The notes beneath the pieces were generated by a model. That model saw nothing but the letters and a program-made list of their open reading frames with translations. It was not told the origin of the DNA and ran no database searches. 32,401 nt of DNA from a bacterium. GTDB lineage: Bacteria > Planctomycetota > Phycisphaerae > UBA1845. The stretch is from contig JAAEQG010001501.1 in assembly GCA_024231775.1 (NCBI GenBank), positions 1 to 32,401 on the forward strand. Reading direction: 5' to 3'. The position numbers and the translations under genes are program-made. Below are positions 22,308-32,401 of this stretch, piece by piece. The stretch's first letter is position 1, and each line of letters opens with the position of its first letter.

Positions 22308-24227
22308 TCACGGCGATGGGCGCAAGGCTTCGAGCTTTGCCCGGACTTGGGCGGTCTCAGATTCGGTTCCGGTGGCTTGGCTGAGAATGCGCAGGAGCTT
22401 CTCGTAGATGATGAGCGCCTCTTCGAGGCGTTCGACCTTCTCCAACGCCTGCCCCAGTCCGCGGTAGGCGGGAAGGGTCGGTTGCAGCCTGATGGACCCG
22501 TCGAGATGCTCGATCGCCTCGGCGTAGCGTCCGGTGTTCAGGCAGCGCCAGCCCCAATTGCAGACCGCTTCCGGGCTTGCAGGCACTTCCGCCATGGCGT
22601 CTTGCAGAGCTTCATCCACAAAAGGCTCCAGCCGCCGGAGCACATAGAACCGTGCCCCCGGATGTCCGCGAGCGAAGCCGGCGGCGTCGTGATAGACGAG
22701 GATGTAGCCGTCGTCCAGGAAACGGTTAAGTTCGTCGGTGACCGGAATCCGCCGCCGCCAGGAGATGAAGATCTGCTCGGGCTCGTATCGTTCGAGAATG
22801 TCCACCAACTGGTTCGGGGAGAGATGTCCGCCGCGCATACGCTTGCGCGAGGTTACACTCAACTCCGGCGGGACGATCAGCCCGGCACTGAAGGGTAGAA
22901 TCTGGCGATCGGACATGGCGTAGCGGGTGTGTTCCTTGAAGGCCCGCATGAGCGCGACAATGTGTCGATCGCGCGTGGTCATCGCCTCAAAGTCGAAATC
23001 CCCGATACGCTGGACCTTCGAGGGGACTCCGAGCAACGCGACGATCAGCAGCACGCCGGCAGACAGTTGGGCGCCCAGGCCCATCAGCACGCCGCCGGTT
23101 TTCAGGCGTAGTATGGACCGCCACTGGGCACCGGACAGCAGCGGGCCAACTCCGATCCCCGCCGCCCAGCAAATCGGGATCGTCATCAGCATGTAGTGGT
23201 GGTACCAGAGGGGGCGGTGTCCGTGCAGGGCGACCAGTGCCAGCCCGCACCACAGCGCCGGAAGAAGAGAGAACCACTCTCGACGGCGGACTACATGCGC
23301 CACGCCAACGATCCCCAGGAGTGCGTACACCCCATCCGCCAGTACCATTTCCTCAAACACTTCGGCGTACTTCGCGTCCTTGGCGGTATCGGCGGTGACC
23401 ACACGCTTGTCGTCCGCATGGGGGGCGATCAACTGTCCCAAGGCGCTCCCGCGAATCGTGACGAGCACCAGAAGCGTTCCCGTCAGGGCAAGCGCACCCG
23501 CCCACACCATAGCCGGCTGCCACCGACGCAACCGGCCGGCGCTCTCTCGGCGGTAGCGGCGGATGCACAGCAAGAGGACCAGGACAATCGGCGGCGCCAC
23601 CAACGCGGCGATCAGCTTGGTGAACAATCCAAGGCAGAAGCAGACGCTGGACAACACCAGCCACACCGTTCGTGGCGAGGACCAGTACTTAGCCAACGCG
23701 TACACCGCCAGCATCACGAACATCAGCGTCGGAACCGCCAGCATCACCGAGGCGCTCAAGCGGATGTGGTGCTCGGTGAGCGCTAACATCACGACCGCTG
23801 CCAGGGCGGCCCCATGTCCCCAGCTCAGACGCACCGTCTGGTACAGGCTCCACAGCAGCACCGATGCACAGATCAACACCAGGATCCGAGCCTGGGGCAC
23901 GCTCCAATCCGTAGCCCCCATCCAGAGGCGTAGCATCCAGGTGAACAGTGGAGGCTGATCGCTCCAGATCTCCGCGTAGAGGCTGTGTCCCCGAGACATC
24001 ATCAGGGCCTTGATGACGTTGTTGCCCTCGTCGGGGCTGAAGGACAGCACGGTGTGAAGTGGATACAACGTCCAGACCAGCACGAAGAAGGTGATTGACG
24101 CTGCGATGGGGGCGGCGATGTCCGCGACCCGGGTCCAGTGTCCGCTGGCCTTGCCCGGATCCGCAGCGATTGCTGGTTGGTCCTTGCCACGCCGGTTTCG
24201 AGCCGGCTGGTCACGTTTCTTCCTCAT
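22308..24227 (-). CDS. GT39/PMT-type membrane glycosyltransferase with TPR tail
   Basis: This encodes 639 residues. After a basic, disordered N-terminus (about 32 residues) comes a first membrane helix, then a periplasmic loop with SPDEGNN (D66, E67) and IWSDQPPLFTW. Such an acidic pair and aromatic-rich loop is typical of GT-C transferases of the PMT/ArnT (GT39) group, which use lipid-linked sugars. About nine to eleven helices extend to near residue 400. The following soluble part ends with tetratricopeptide-like repeats (CNWGWRCLNTGRYAEAIEHL and YRGLGQALEKVERLEEALII, about 555-625). The acceptor is unknown. The gene is convergent with the GH30 gene and has no partner on its strand, so it is probably independent of the glucan locus. 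TPR-bearing variants are common in planctomycetes (general knowledge). Confidence 0.8.
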   Translation of the reverse strand: MRKKRDQPARNRRGKDQPAIAADPGKASGHWTRVADIAAPIAASITFFVLVWTLYPLHTVLSFSPDEGNNVIKALMMSRGHSLYAEIWSDQPPLFTWMLRLWMGATDWSVPQARILVLICASVLLWSLYQTVRLSWGHGAALAAVVMLALTEHHIRLSASVMLAVPTLMFVMLAVYALAKYWSSPRTVWLVLSSVCFCLGLFTKLIAALVAPPIVLVLLLCIRRYRRESAGRLRRWQPAMVWAGALALTGTLLVLVTIRGSALGQLIAPHADDKRVVTADTAKDAKYAEVFEEMVLADGVYALLGIVGVAHVVRRREWFSLLPALWCGLALVALHGHRPLWYHHYMLMTIPICWAAGIGVGPLLSGAQWRSILRLKTGGVLMGLGAQLSAGVLLIVALLGVPSKVQRIGDFDFEAMTTRDRHIVALMRAFKEHTRYAMSDRQILPFSAGLIVPPELSVTSRKRMRGGHLSPNQLVDILERYEPEQIFISWRRRIPVTDELNRFLDDGYILVYHDAAGFARGHPGARFYVLRRLEPFVDEALQDAMAEVPASPEAVCNWGWRCLNTGRYAEAIEHLDGSIRLQPTLPAYRGLGQALEKVERLEEALIIYEKLLRILSQATGTESETAQVRAKLEALRPSP

Positions 24228-24344
24228 GGGCGCGTGGACTCCGGCCTGGGGCGGCGCATCCGCTCCGGGCGGTCTCTGGATAGTGGAGGGTGCGGGATCG
24301 CCCCTCGGTGGTCAAGAGGGTGTTGCCCAAGCTGATGCGGTTCG

Positions 24345-24400
24345 TCCCCCACCTCGAGATTCGCCCGGGGGGCGGATCAACTAGATGGGACACCCGTTTC
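24345..24400. repeat. Intergenic palindromic repeat, family 1, copy B
   Basis: This is 50/56 identical by eye to 418-473. The inverted-repeat core is less perfect than in copy A (a T in place of C on the left arm). Conservation of length with no indel over 24 kb argues for a mobilised or selected element rather than chance. Confidence 0.7.
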
Positions 24401-24430
24401 CGGGGGGCAGCGAGATTGGGCTCTTGGGGC

Positions 24431-24467
24431 TGACCCGTCGCTTGCGCTCCGGGCTCTGATTGGCTGG
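24431..24467. repeat. Intergenic repeat, family 3, copy 2
   Basis: The core GCGCTCCGGGCTCTGAT matches 1731-1766 with a few changes and is also preceded by TGACC. It lies 30 bp from family 1 copy B, just as copy 1 lies beside a family 2 element. Confidence 0.5.
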
Positions 24468-24866
24468 CGTTCGTCCTCGGCGCATTTGGGGCTGCACCAT
24501 GAGTCGCCTCATGGAGACCGCTCTCGGCAGGGTAGGCAACTGTGATATCATGCGTCGCCCGCGCGGGAGTTCCTGCTGTGCAAGAGGTTGCGCTGTTGTA
24601 GAAAGGTTGTTCACAGGTGATGCTATCGTTCCTTGCCGGCGGCGCTCTTGCTTTAGTCGGGCGTGGATATAGCATGAGGAACTCAGCAGCAACCACTCAC
24701 TGGGCGATTTCGCCCCGATTGGCGGTGGATGATGCGCGAGTACCTCGGGGGAAGCCGGAGTCACCTGACTACAGCACGGATGGTCTGAGGGTGTAACTGG
24801 ACGCAACCTGATCGGCCGGCGCGGCAGGGATGTCCGTCGGTGCGACGCAGAACAGGTTAACTGATC

Positions 24867-25556
24867 GTGTCGCAGAAAGACCAGAATCACACGTTGCTCT
24901 GGGAGGCTTTGTGCGCGCCGCAGGAATCTCCGGCGCCAACTGACACCAGCACGCCGCCGGAGCCTCGGCGAGTCCCGCACATGCCCTTCAGTCTTCGATG
25001 CACGGCGCTCACCAAGGCTGGGCGTCGCTGCCGCGGTCGGGCGCGGAAGGGGACCGGTTTTTGCCCGTTTCACGATCCGGAGCTGTCCGCCGAGCGGAGG
25101 CAGCAGATCGCCGCTTCCGGGGGAAGGCGACATCATCGGTTGGCCCGTCTGCCGGACGGATACTTGCGCAAGCTGACCAGCCGCCGGGCGGTCGGGGATG
25201 CTATGGATCGGCTTTATCGCGAGATCAGGCTTTCCAAGATCACCCCGGAGATGGGTGCGGTTCTGTTCGGGATTCTGACGCGCGTTCTGGATTCCGGCTT
25301 GGCGGACAATGGGGCGATCAGGCCGGCTGGGGCTCGGCGCTCCAAGGCGGACAAGCTTCGTCCCAAGCTCCGCGAACTGCTCACCCGTGCGGAACGCAGC
25401 GCGTGGAATCGGGCGGTGGCGGAGGCCCCTGAGCACATGACTGGGGAATCGGCTGCGCCGCGGCGGAAACGCCCAGCCCGAACTACGGAGGACCAAGCTG
25501 CGGTGCCCGGGCTCGCGGGTCTGCCTGGACGCACTGCGGTCCCGGCGACCTCGTAG
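24867..25556 (+). CDS. Unknown protein with Cys/His zinc-like motif (DUF5763-like)
   Basis: This encodes 229 residues from a GTG start. Residues 45-69 contain C45-x8-C54-x11-C66-x2-H69 with the pattern CTALTKAGRRC ... GFCPFHDP. This resembles small domains (DUF5763-like) thought to bind zinc; they often occur in proteins of unknown function, some linked to phage-derived loci. After it comes a basic GGRRHH segment and a helical region (about 85-170: GDAMDRLYREIRL, ITPEMGAVLFGILTRVL). The last 60 residues are Arg/Ala/Pro-rich and probably disordered. There is no membrane segment. I cannot assign a function; nucleic-acid binding is plausible from the basic content. The start codon is uncertain, since only a weak AGG precedes it and M40 is an alternative. 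Confidence 0.6.
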   Translation: MSQKDQNHTLLWEALCAPQESPAPTDTSTPPEPRRVPHMPFSLRCTALTKAGRRCRGRARKGTGFCPFHDPELSAERRQQIAASGGRRHHRLARLPDGYLRKLTSRRAVGDAMDRLYREIRLSKITPEMGAVLFGILTRVLDSGLADNGAIRPAGARRSKADKLRPKLRELLTRAERSAWNRAVAEAPEHMTGESAAPRRKRPARTTEDQAAVPGLAGLPGRTAVPATS

Positions 25557-25955
25557 TCATGCCGGTTCGGTTGGTCTTGGGGTGCCGATGGCGTTTGCCG
25601 AGCGGAGATACCGGAAGAGACGTTCCCGCGACAAGACCGCTTCCTGACGGGCGCGGCTCGGATAACCCATAGCTTCGAGCGATTCGGTGCCTTGGTTCGG
25701 TTGGGTAATCGCTTGGACCAATGCAGTTTGAGTTTGCGGACTCGAACTCGTCAGCTTGCGTTTCGCTCCCGCACGATCACGGCTCGGTTTCGGCGTTCGC
25801 GCGGAGGAGGGGGGGGGCGCGGGCGATCGCTGCTCATCCGTGCGGCGAGCCGAGGAACCACGGGCAAACGAGTTTGCCCATGCCACCCAACTCGATCTGT
25901 GTTGGCATTCTCTACCCGCGTCTGACCGATACGGTTTGCGGGTGTCTGCGGGACG
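25557..25955. other. Gene-free convergent region with one repeat
   Basis: These 399 bp separate the Cys/His-motif gene from the DUF1573 gene. They contain family 2 copy 3 (25760-25790) and a G-rich tract at about 25800-25815. Short frames here have biased composition and no recognisable domain. No T-tailed terminator is obvious. Confidence 0.5.
25760..25790. repeat. Intergenic repeat, family 2, copy 3
   Basis: Core GCACGATCACGGCTCGG, with GCGTTTCGCT upstream as in the copy at 1697-1726 (GCGTTTCGCT). It differs at a few positions from the two left-hand copies. Confidence 0.55.
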
Positions 25956-26828
25956 CTAACCGCCGACAGCGGCGAACTCCTCCTGAGCCCAGCCGCGTGG
26001 GATCGTGGCGTACACCGGGATGGTTGTCTCGGGCAGTTCCTTGACGCCGGTTTTCACCTTGATCCAGCTACGCAACTTACCCGGTTTCTGGGGCGGGGTG
26101 ATTCCGATGGTCAGCTCGTACTGCTCGCCGGGTTCGATTTCCTGCAGATCCACCTCGACGCCGGAGGTGTGGATTTCCTTCACCTCCAGATTCAGCGGCC
26201 CGCCGTCTCCTCGTCGGATCGAGACGGTCATGGGCAAAGGGGTGGTTCCGTCTTCGATGTCGGTGAAGTTCGCGAATTTCGGGCTGGCCCGGAAGGGAAC
26301 GAGTACCCGTCCCTTGCACAGCAGGGCCATCTTGGGCTGTTTGGGATCGTTGGTGGTGAGGTTCACCCGTTTGGTGAAGTTGCCCACCAGGTTTCGGCTG
26401 TTGAACGAGGCGGTGATTTCTTCGGACGCCCCCGGCTTGATCACGCGGTCGGACCGACCGCCGATTTTCGTACCTCACCCGCCCTTGATTTTCAGGGTCA
26501 GGTTTGCGGTTCCGGTGTTGCTGACCACCCACTTGCCGACGACGGGCTTGCCGGTCCAACTAGGTTTAACCGTGGAAGTCGTTTCGGCGCACTTGAACTG
26601 GGGTGTACCTCCAGCCGGGGCTTCGCCGGGGGCCAACTCGGTGTCACCGGTGCGCTCTCCGGCAGTGACCAATTCGAGAGGGGTGGCGGGAGGCGGGTCA
26701 CCCTTCGCACCGCATCCGGGACCCCCTGCCACAGCCTCCCCGGGGAGGCCAAAGAACGCCAGGGCCAACGCGATGGTCAGGCACGCGATTCCCCCGAACT
26801 CAACACCTCGCCGCATCATTCCACACAT
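25956..26828 (-). CDS. DUF1573 protein with in-frame TGA; candidate selenoprotein (or interrupted gene)
   Basis: The minus-strand frame from ATG 26828 (AAGGAG upstream) to 25956 is continuous except for one TGA at 26475-26477 (codon 118). If read through, it encodes 290 residues: a signal peptide (about 10-33), a linker, then a DUF1573 domain with WVVSNTGTANLTLKIKGG before the TGA and VIKPGASEEITASFNSRN after it. Family members have an SCGC-type motif here; the TGA falls on the first Cys, and the distance to the KPG motif fits the family. Thirteen nt after the TGA lies a hairpin resembling a bacterial SECIS element (see 26445-26461). Sec insertion is therefore plausible, giving a secreted or periplasmic protein of unknown function. 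A TGC-to-TGA nonsense mutation or sequencing error is the main alternative; the neighbouring gene also carries a stop (TAG). Confidence 0.6.
26445..26461 (-). promoter_or_regulatory. SECIS-like hairpin downstream of in-frame TGA
   Basis: On the minus strand, GCGGTC-GGTCC-GACCGC forms a 6-bp perfect stem with a 5-nt loop beginning GG. It starts 13 nt after the TGA, placing the loop 19 nt from it. The 17-nt size, the GGTC in the loop and the spacing are close to the E. coli fdhF SECIS, as I recall it. The bulged U of that element is not evident here. Confidence 0.5.
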
Positions 26829-27316
26829 CCACCTGTCTCCTTACGCCCGAACGAACCTCATCCCGCACATCTTCTGCTGGCGGGCGAAAAACCGACCCGT
26901 ACGTGCAGCCATGCCCATTCCGCAGGCCTCGCCATTGTAGCGGATTCCTCCCGAAAGTACGTGAGGAAACCCCTGGACTGCGCGTCACAAGAATGTCACC
27001 GCGACCGAGAGCCCCTGAGATGGACCGCAGGGATGGTTATCGCGCCAATCGATCCGCCCGCGGATGACTTCGTCTCCCACCCCGAGATCCGTTCGTGGCT
27101 CGGACCAGCGGGATGGAGCCCTGTTGGGGTAGATGCCGTGCTCTGCCCAGGTCCTCCAGTTCGCCCTCTCCGCCAGCCGTTGCAGATGGTCACCAGTGGG
27201 TACGCTGATCGGTTGCCGGGCTTTGCGCCCGGCGTAGAATGCTTGGCTTCGGGCTGTCGGGCGGCGCGCCTGGCGGACAGTATCTGATCTGCGGTACCTG
27301 ATAGGAGCAATGAGCG
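26829..27316. other. Gene-free divergent region between DUF1573 and DUF1579 genes
   Basis: These 488 bp hold a perfect inverted repeat ATCCGC-CC-GCGGAT at 27052-27065 and, 7 bp further on, the diverged family 1 copy C. No promoter can be called confidently. Confidence 0.45.
27073..27126. repeat. Intergenic repeat, family 1, copy C (diverged)
   Basis: This aligns with 418-473 over its length (CCCACC-CGAGATCCG ... CGTGG ... CGGA ... GATGG) with about a quarter of positions changed. The palindromic core is eroded. It lies next to an intact ATCCGC-CC-GCGGAT inverted repeat at 27052-27065. Confidence 0.45.
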
Positions 27317-27889
27317 ATGATCCATAGGAAGTGCTGGTGCGCGGTTCTGTTGGTGGCGGTGACGGTCGGGGCGGTCGGGTGCATGCCGAAGTTCACGGTC
27401 GAGGAACTCAAGGCGATGACGCCGTAGCGCCCGGCGGAGCTGGACCAGTTGAACATGTGGGTTGGCGATTGGGAAGGTGATGCCGAGATGAAGCTCGCGG
27501 TGTGCGACGAGATGATCAAGGGGACGGGCAAGAGCACCGCGAAGTGGATGTGCAACGATCGCCTGCTGGTCGAGATCGGCGAGGCCGACATGGGGGGGCT
27601 GGGCACGATGCAGATGATGGGCGTGTGGGCGTACGACACCAAAGCCAAGAAGTACCGCAACTGGTGGTTCAGCGAGCACGGTGACGTCGGCGTATCGACT
27701 GCGTGCTACGACGAGGAGAGCAAGACCTGGAAGATGAGCGGCAAGGGCAGCGGCCCGTGTGGCAACACCATCAGCAGGGGGACCGCCAAGTTCGTGGATG
27801 ACAACACGGTGGAGTGGTGTTTCACCGAGCGCGACGTCCTGGGTCTGAAGAAGATGGCGGAATACAGGGGAACGAGCAAACGGAAGTAG
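27317..27889 (+). pseudogene. DUF1579-like lipoprotein gene interrupted by TAG
   Basis: The frame from ATG 27317 encodes a lipoprotein signal (hydrophobic VLLVAVTVGAVGC, lipobox Cys22) and continues to AMTP before a TAG at 27425-27427 (codon 37). It then resumes in the same frame as RPAELDQLNMWVGDWEGDAE and runs to 27889. The resumed part resembles DUF1579 proteins (WVGDWEG, then VWAYDTKAKKYRNWWF), soluble lipocalin-like domains of unknown function. Signal, linker and domain are otherwise intact, so a single CAG- or GAG-to-TAG change is the simplest explanation. ATG 27449 could start a signal-less 146-residue protein but has no good ribosome binding site and would remove the conserved segment before MWVGDWEG. 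Amber readthrough and assembly error are alternatives. Confidence 0.6.
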
Positions 27890-27927
27890 CGGCGGCGCTT
27901 CTTCTTGTTCGTCTGAACTGAGCACCC

Positions 27928-27965
27928 ATGCCCCGCTCGGCGCGGTCCTGCGCTGGGCGGGGCAT
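27928..27965 (+). terminator. Intrinsic terminator after the DUF1579-like gene
   Basis: A strong GC-rich hairpin has outer arms ATGCCCCGC and GCGGGGCAT and inner arms GGCGC/GCGC. It is followed by a T-rich run (TTTCTGTTTC). It sits 39 bp after the stop of the plus-strand gene and suits termination in that direction. Confidence 0.75.
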
Positions 27966-28052
27966 TTCTGTTTCGGTTCTTCTGGATTGGGGGAGGGGGC
28001 TGGGAGTTGGGTTCGATCCGTCCCCCGGCGCTGACCGTTCAGCTTGCGCGCG

Positions 28053-29336
28053 TCAGGATGAAGCCACCATGTTCCAGAACACTGGCTCCGCGATGATCCT
28101 GACGCCGTACTGGCGTGCCTTCTTTGCCTTGCCGGACATCGTGTCGGGATCCGCAGCCAACAGATAGTCGAGTGCCTTTGTTACCCCCGTTTTCACAACC
28201 ATGCCTCTTCCTTCGGCAGCCCGGATAGCATCCTCCCGCGTCGCTGGCCTGCCGTCGATCTGGGCGGCGAGTTCACCCGTGAAGCAGATGGTCTTGCCCG
28301 TGAGGTTCAGCCGTTTGGGGGCGGCAGGGGCACGCGACTCCTTCGCTGCATCGACCTGTGCATCAGCCTCGTCGAATAGCATGAAGTAGTCATCCTGCGA
28401 GATGCCAAGAAGGGCTCTCACCTCGTCGAGATCTCTCATCTCCGTGTCGGACAGGACGCCATCGCTGAGCGCGACACAGATCAGATCGCGCATGTAACGG
28501 CGGTGGGTGTTGACTGCCTGCTCACGCCCCATGCCTAGGTCGGCTGCAAGGGAGAGCAGAGCATCGGCTTCCTGCACCGAGATCCGCCGGTCTTCAAGTG
28601 CGGCGTCCAATAAAGCGAGGTACTCCTGAGCCTCCTCCGTCACATCATTTGCCGCCGGAAGCCTTGCGACCACTTGTGCAACGTAGCACGGTTCGGACCG
28701 AATCTCGCAATTGGCATCTTCTCGTCGATACGCCTTGCCACTGGGAGACAACGCTGGCCATCTCGTGGACGGCGCCCCTTTACCTACGACACCAAGGTCA
28801 GCAAGCGAAAGATGGTCCGGGTCGCCGAGTCTGGCAACGCAGAACTTCAGCAGGCTAGCGGTGGCACGAGCGTCCGCATACGCCGAATGCGCTTGACCGA
28901 TGGAGATACCGAAGTATTGACACAACTCCTCTAACCGGCGACTGGGGATGGCAGGAATCACCCTCTTGGCGAGCCGCATCGTGCATAGATGCGGGAGGTC
29001 CGGAAGCGTGCAGTTGAGTCGGTCCATTTCCGATCGAACGAAGCCCTTATCAAACTGGGCGTTGTGTGCGACGAAGACTGCTCCGGCAAGCCTGGTCAGT
29101 ATATCGCCGGCGATCTCTCGGAATGATGGGGCGTGTCTCACCTGCCGGGCCGTAATGCCGTGAATGTTGCTTGGACCGAGATCGCGCTGCGGATTCACCA
29201 GCGTGCAGTATTCGTCTAGCGTGTCTCCCTCTGAGTCAACCCGGAGGACGGCGATCTCGATGATCCTGTCGGTCCCCTTACGGAATAGCCCCGTCGTCTC
29301 AACGTCGACAACAGCAAATTCTGTGTCTGATAGCAT
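28053..29336 (-). CDS. DnaQ-like 3'-5' exonuclease with C-terminal BRCT domain
   Basis: This encodes 427 residues. The start at 29336 has GGAGG just upstream and gives MLSDTEFAVVDVETTG; the frame extends further but into ligA. The exonuclease domain (about 1-165) carries the full DEDDh set: D11 and E13 in VVDVETTG, D96 in VAHNAQFD, and H150 with D155 in HSAYADARAT. A middle helical region (about 215-300: YLALLDAALEDRRISVQEAD and DLICVALSDGVLSDTEM) resembles TerB-type acidic helical repeats. The C-terminus (about 335-427) is a BRCT domain (LNLTGKTICFTGEL ... ITKALDYLLAADPDT-like). It starts 20 bp after ligA, so the two are one operon, and both end in BRCT domains; a role in DNA repair or gap processing with the ligase is likely. 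Base composition looks less GC-rich than the upstream half of ligA. Confidence 0.88.
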   Translation of the reverse strand: MLSDTEFAVVDVETTGLFRKGTDRIIEIAVLRVDSEGDTLDEYCTLVNPQRDLGPSNIHGITARQVRHAPSFREIAGDILTRLAGAVFVAHNAQFDKGFVRSEMDRLNCTLPDLPHLCTMRLAKRVIPAIPSRRLEELCQYFGISIGQAHSAYADARATASLLKFCVARLGDPDHLSLADLGVVGKGAPSTRWPALSPSGKAYRREDANCEIRSEPCYVAQVVARLPAANDVTEEAQEYLALLDAALEDRRISVQEADALLSLAADLGMGREQAVNTHRRYMRDLICVALSDGVLSDTEMRDLDEVRALLGISQDDYFMLFDEADAQVDAAKESRAPAAPKRLNLTGKTICFTGELAAQIDGRPATREDAIRAAEGRGMVVKTGVTKALDYLLAADPDTMSGKAKKARQYGVRIIAEPVFWNMVASS

Positions 29337-29356
29337 CTTGGACCTCCACGTATCTT

Positions 29357-32266
<2,910 letters not shown>

Positions 32267-32401
32267 ATGAACCAAGGATACTCCGGAGCGGAGCGACGCG
32301 GAGGCGGTGTGCTCAACGGGGGATTCACGCTGGTGGAGCTGCTGGTAGTGATCAGCATAATCGCGTTGCTGATCTCCATACTCCTGCCATCGCTCCAGAA
32401 G
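32267..32401 (+). CDS. Pseudopilin-like protein, N-terminal fragment (3' end outside window)
   Basis: Forty-five residues are visible before the window ends. ATG 32267 follows GAGGAT at a suitable distance. A 19-residue Gly/Arg-rich leader ends in G19|FTLVE, the canonical prepilin peptidase site with Gly at -1 and Glu at mature position 5, followed by LLVVISIIALLISILLPSLQ. The mature N-terminus is nearly the same as in the pseudopilin at 13984-14727 (FTLVELLVVISIIALLIAIL), but the leader differs. The ectodomain, which would show its role, is outside the window. Its neighbours to the right are unknown. Confidence 0.9.
   Translation, partial: MNQGYSGAERRGGGVLNGGFTLVELLVVISIIALLISILLPSLQK

Larger units (their letters stand above)
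24228..24866. other. Gene-free region with two repeat types
   Basis: This 639-bp stretch holds family 1 copy B (24345-24400) and family 3 copy 2 (24431-24467), plus a small perfect hairpin GGGCGA-TT-TCGCCC at 24702-24715. A long minus-strand frame covers part of it but its Arg/Pro/Ser-rich content and overlap with the gene at 24867 mark it as spurious. The promoters of the two divergent flanking genes must lie here; none is clear. Confidence 0.5.

Noticed and set aside
24381-25496. Long minus-strand open frame (371 codons)
   Set aside because: It runs antisense through the Cys/His-motif gene and through repeats. Its translation is Arg/Pro/Ser-rich with no domain, so it is a GC-driven shadow.
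25721-26044. Plus-strand open frame of 107 codons
   Set aside because: It contains the family 2 repeat, overlaps the end of the DUF1573 gene antisense, and has no recognisable domain.
26475-26828. Separate short gene ending at the TGA, with a second gene starting at GTG 26444
   Set aside because: Both parts share the same frame and together make one DUF1573 domain. The GTG has no ribosome binding site, and the domain would be cut mid-strand.
28008-28030. GGTTCGATCC sequence like a tRNA T-loop
   Set aside because: The flanking bases do not pair as a T-arm, and no acceptor, D-arm or anticodon arm can be built around it.

Overview
The window is a GC-rich bacterial chromosome segment, most likely from a planctomycete (Planctomycetota, possibly a Phycisphaerae-type lineage). 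This rests on several co-occurring traits: a PEP-CTERM surface protein, secreted proteins ending in dockerin-like EF-hand tails, pseudopilins with the FTLVELLVVISIIALLI signature, DUF1573 and DUF1579 proteins, and short GC-rich intergenic repeats. The taxonomic call is inference; no rRNA is present.

Layout. 1-1651: the 3' end of alaS, a small anchored BamE/SmpA-like protein and a DUF6584-like membrane protein. 1767-7991: asnB (minus) divergent from ATP sulfurylase (sat), followed by a glycosyltransferase-sulfotransferase fusion; together these look like a sulfated and amidated glycan module. 8089-22193: a beta-glucan utilisation locus. Its minus-strand arm encodes a GH1 beta-glucosidase, a solute-binding protein and two ABC permeases (no ATPase in the window). 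Its plus-strand arm encodes a LacI-family regulator overlapping a pseudopilin gene, then a secreted GH5 glucanase, a PEP-CTERM protein, a four-repeat dockerin-tailed protein and a GH30 glucanase. GH5 (exo-1,3-glucanase-like), GH30 and GH1 together suggest beta-1,3/1,6-glucan (laminarin or fungal wall) breakdown outside the cell, import, and final hydrolysis inside.

22308-27889: a GT39-type membrane glycosyltransferase with a TPR tail, a small Cys/His-motif protein, a DUF1573 protein with an in-frame TGA, and a DUF1579-like lipoprotein gene with an in-frame TAG. This stretch and 400-1770 are studded with short repeat families. 28053-31942: an enlarged NAD-dependent DNA ligase (ligA) followed 20 bp later by a DnaQ-like exonuclease with a BRCT domain. 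32267-32401: the start of a second pseudopilin, cut by the window edge.

The most notable observation is the DUF1573 gene. Its TGA sits exactly at the conserved first Cys of the family's CGC motif. It is followed 13 nt later by a 17-nt hairpin (6-bp stem, GGTCC loop) resembling a bacterial SECIS element, so this may be an undescribed selenoprotein. A nonsense mutation remains possible, especially as the neighbouring gene carries a TAG. Other notable points are the duplicated helix-hairpin-helix region, second zinc cluster and apparent compositional mosaic in LigA, the GT-sulfotransferase fusion, and the ABAB-repeat secreted protein.
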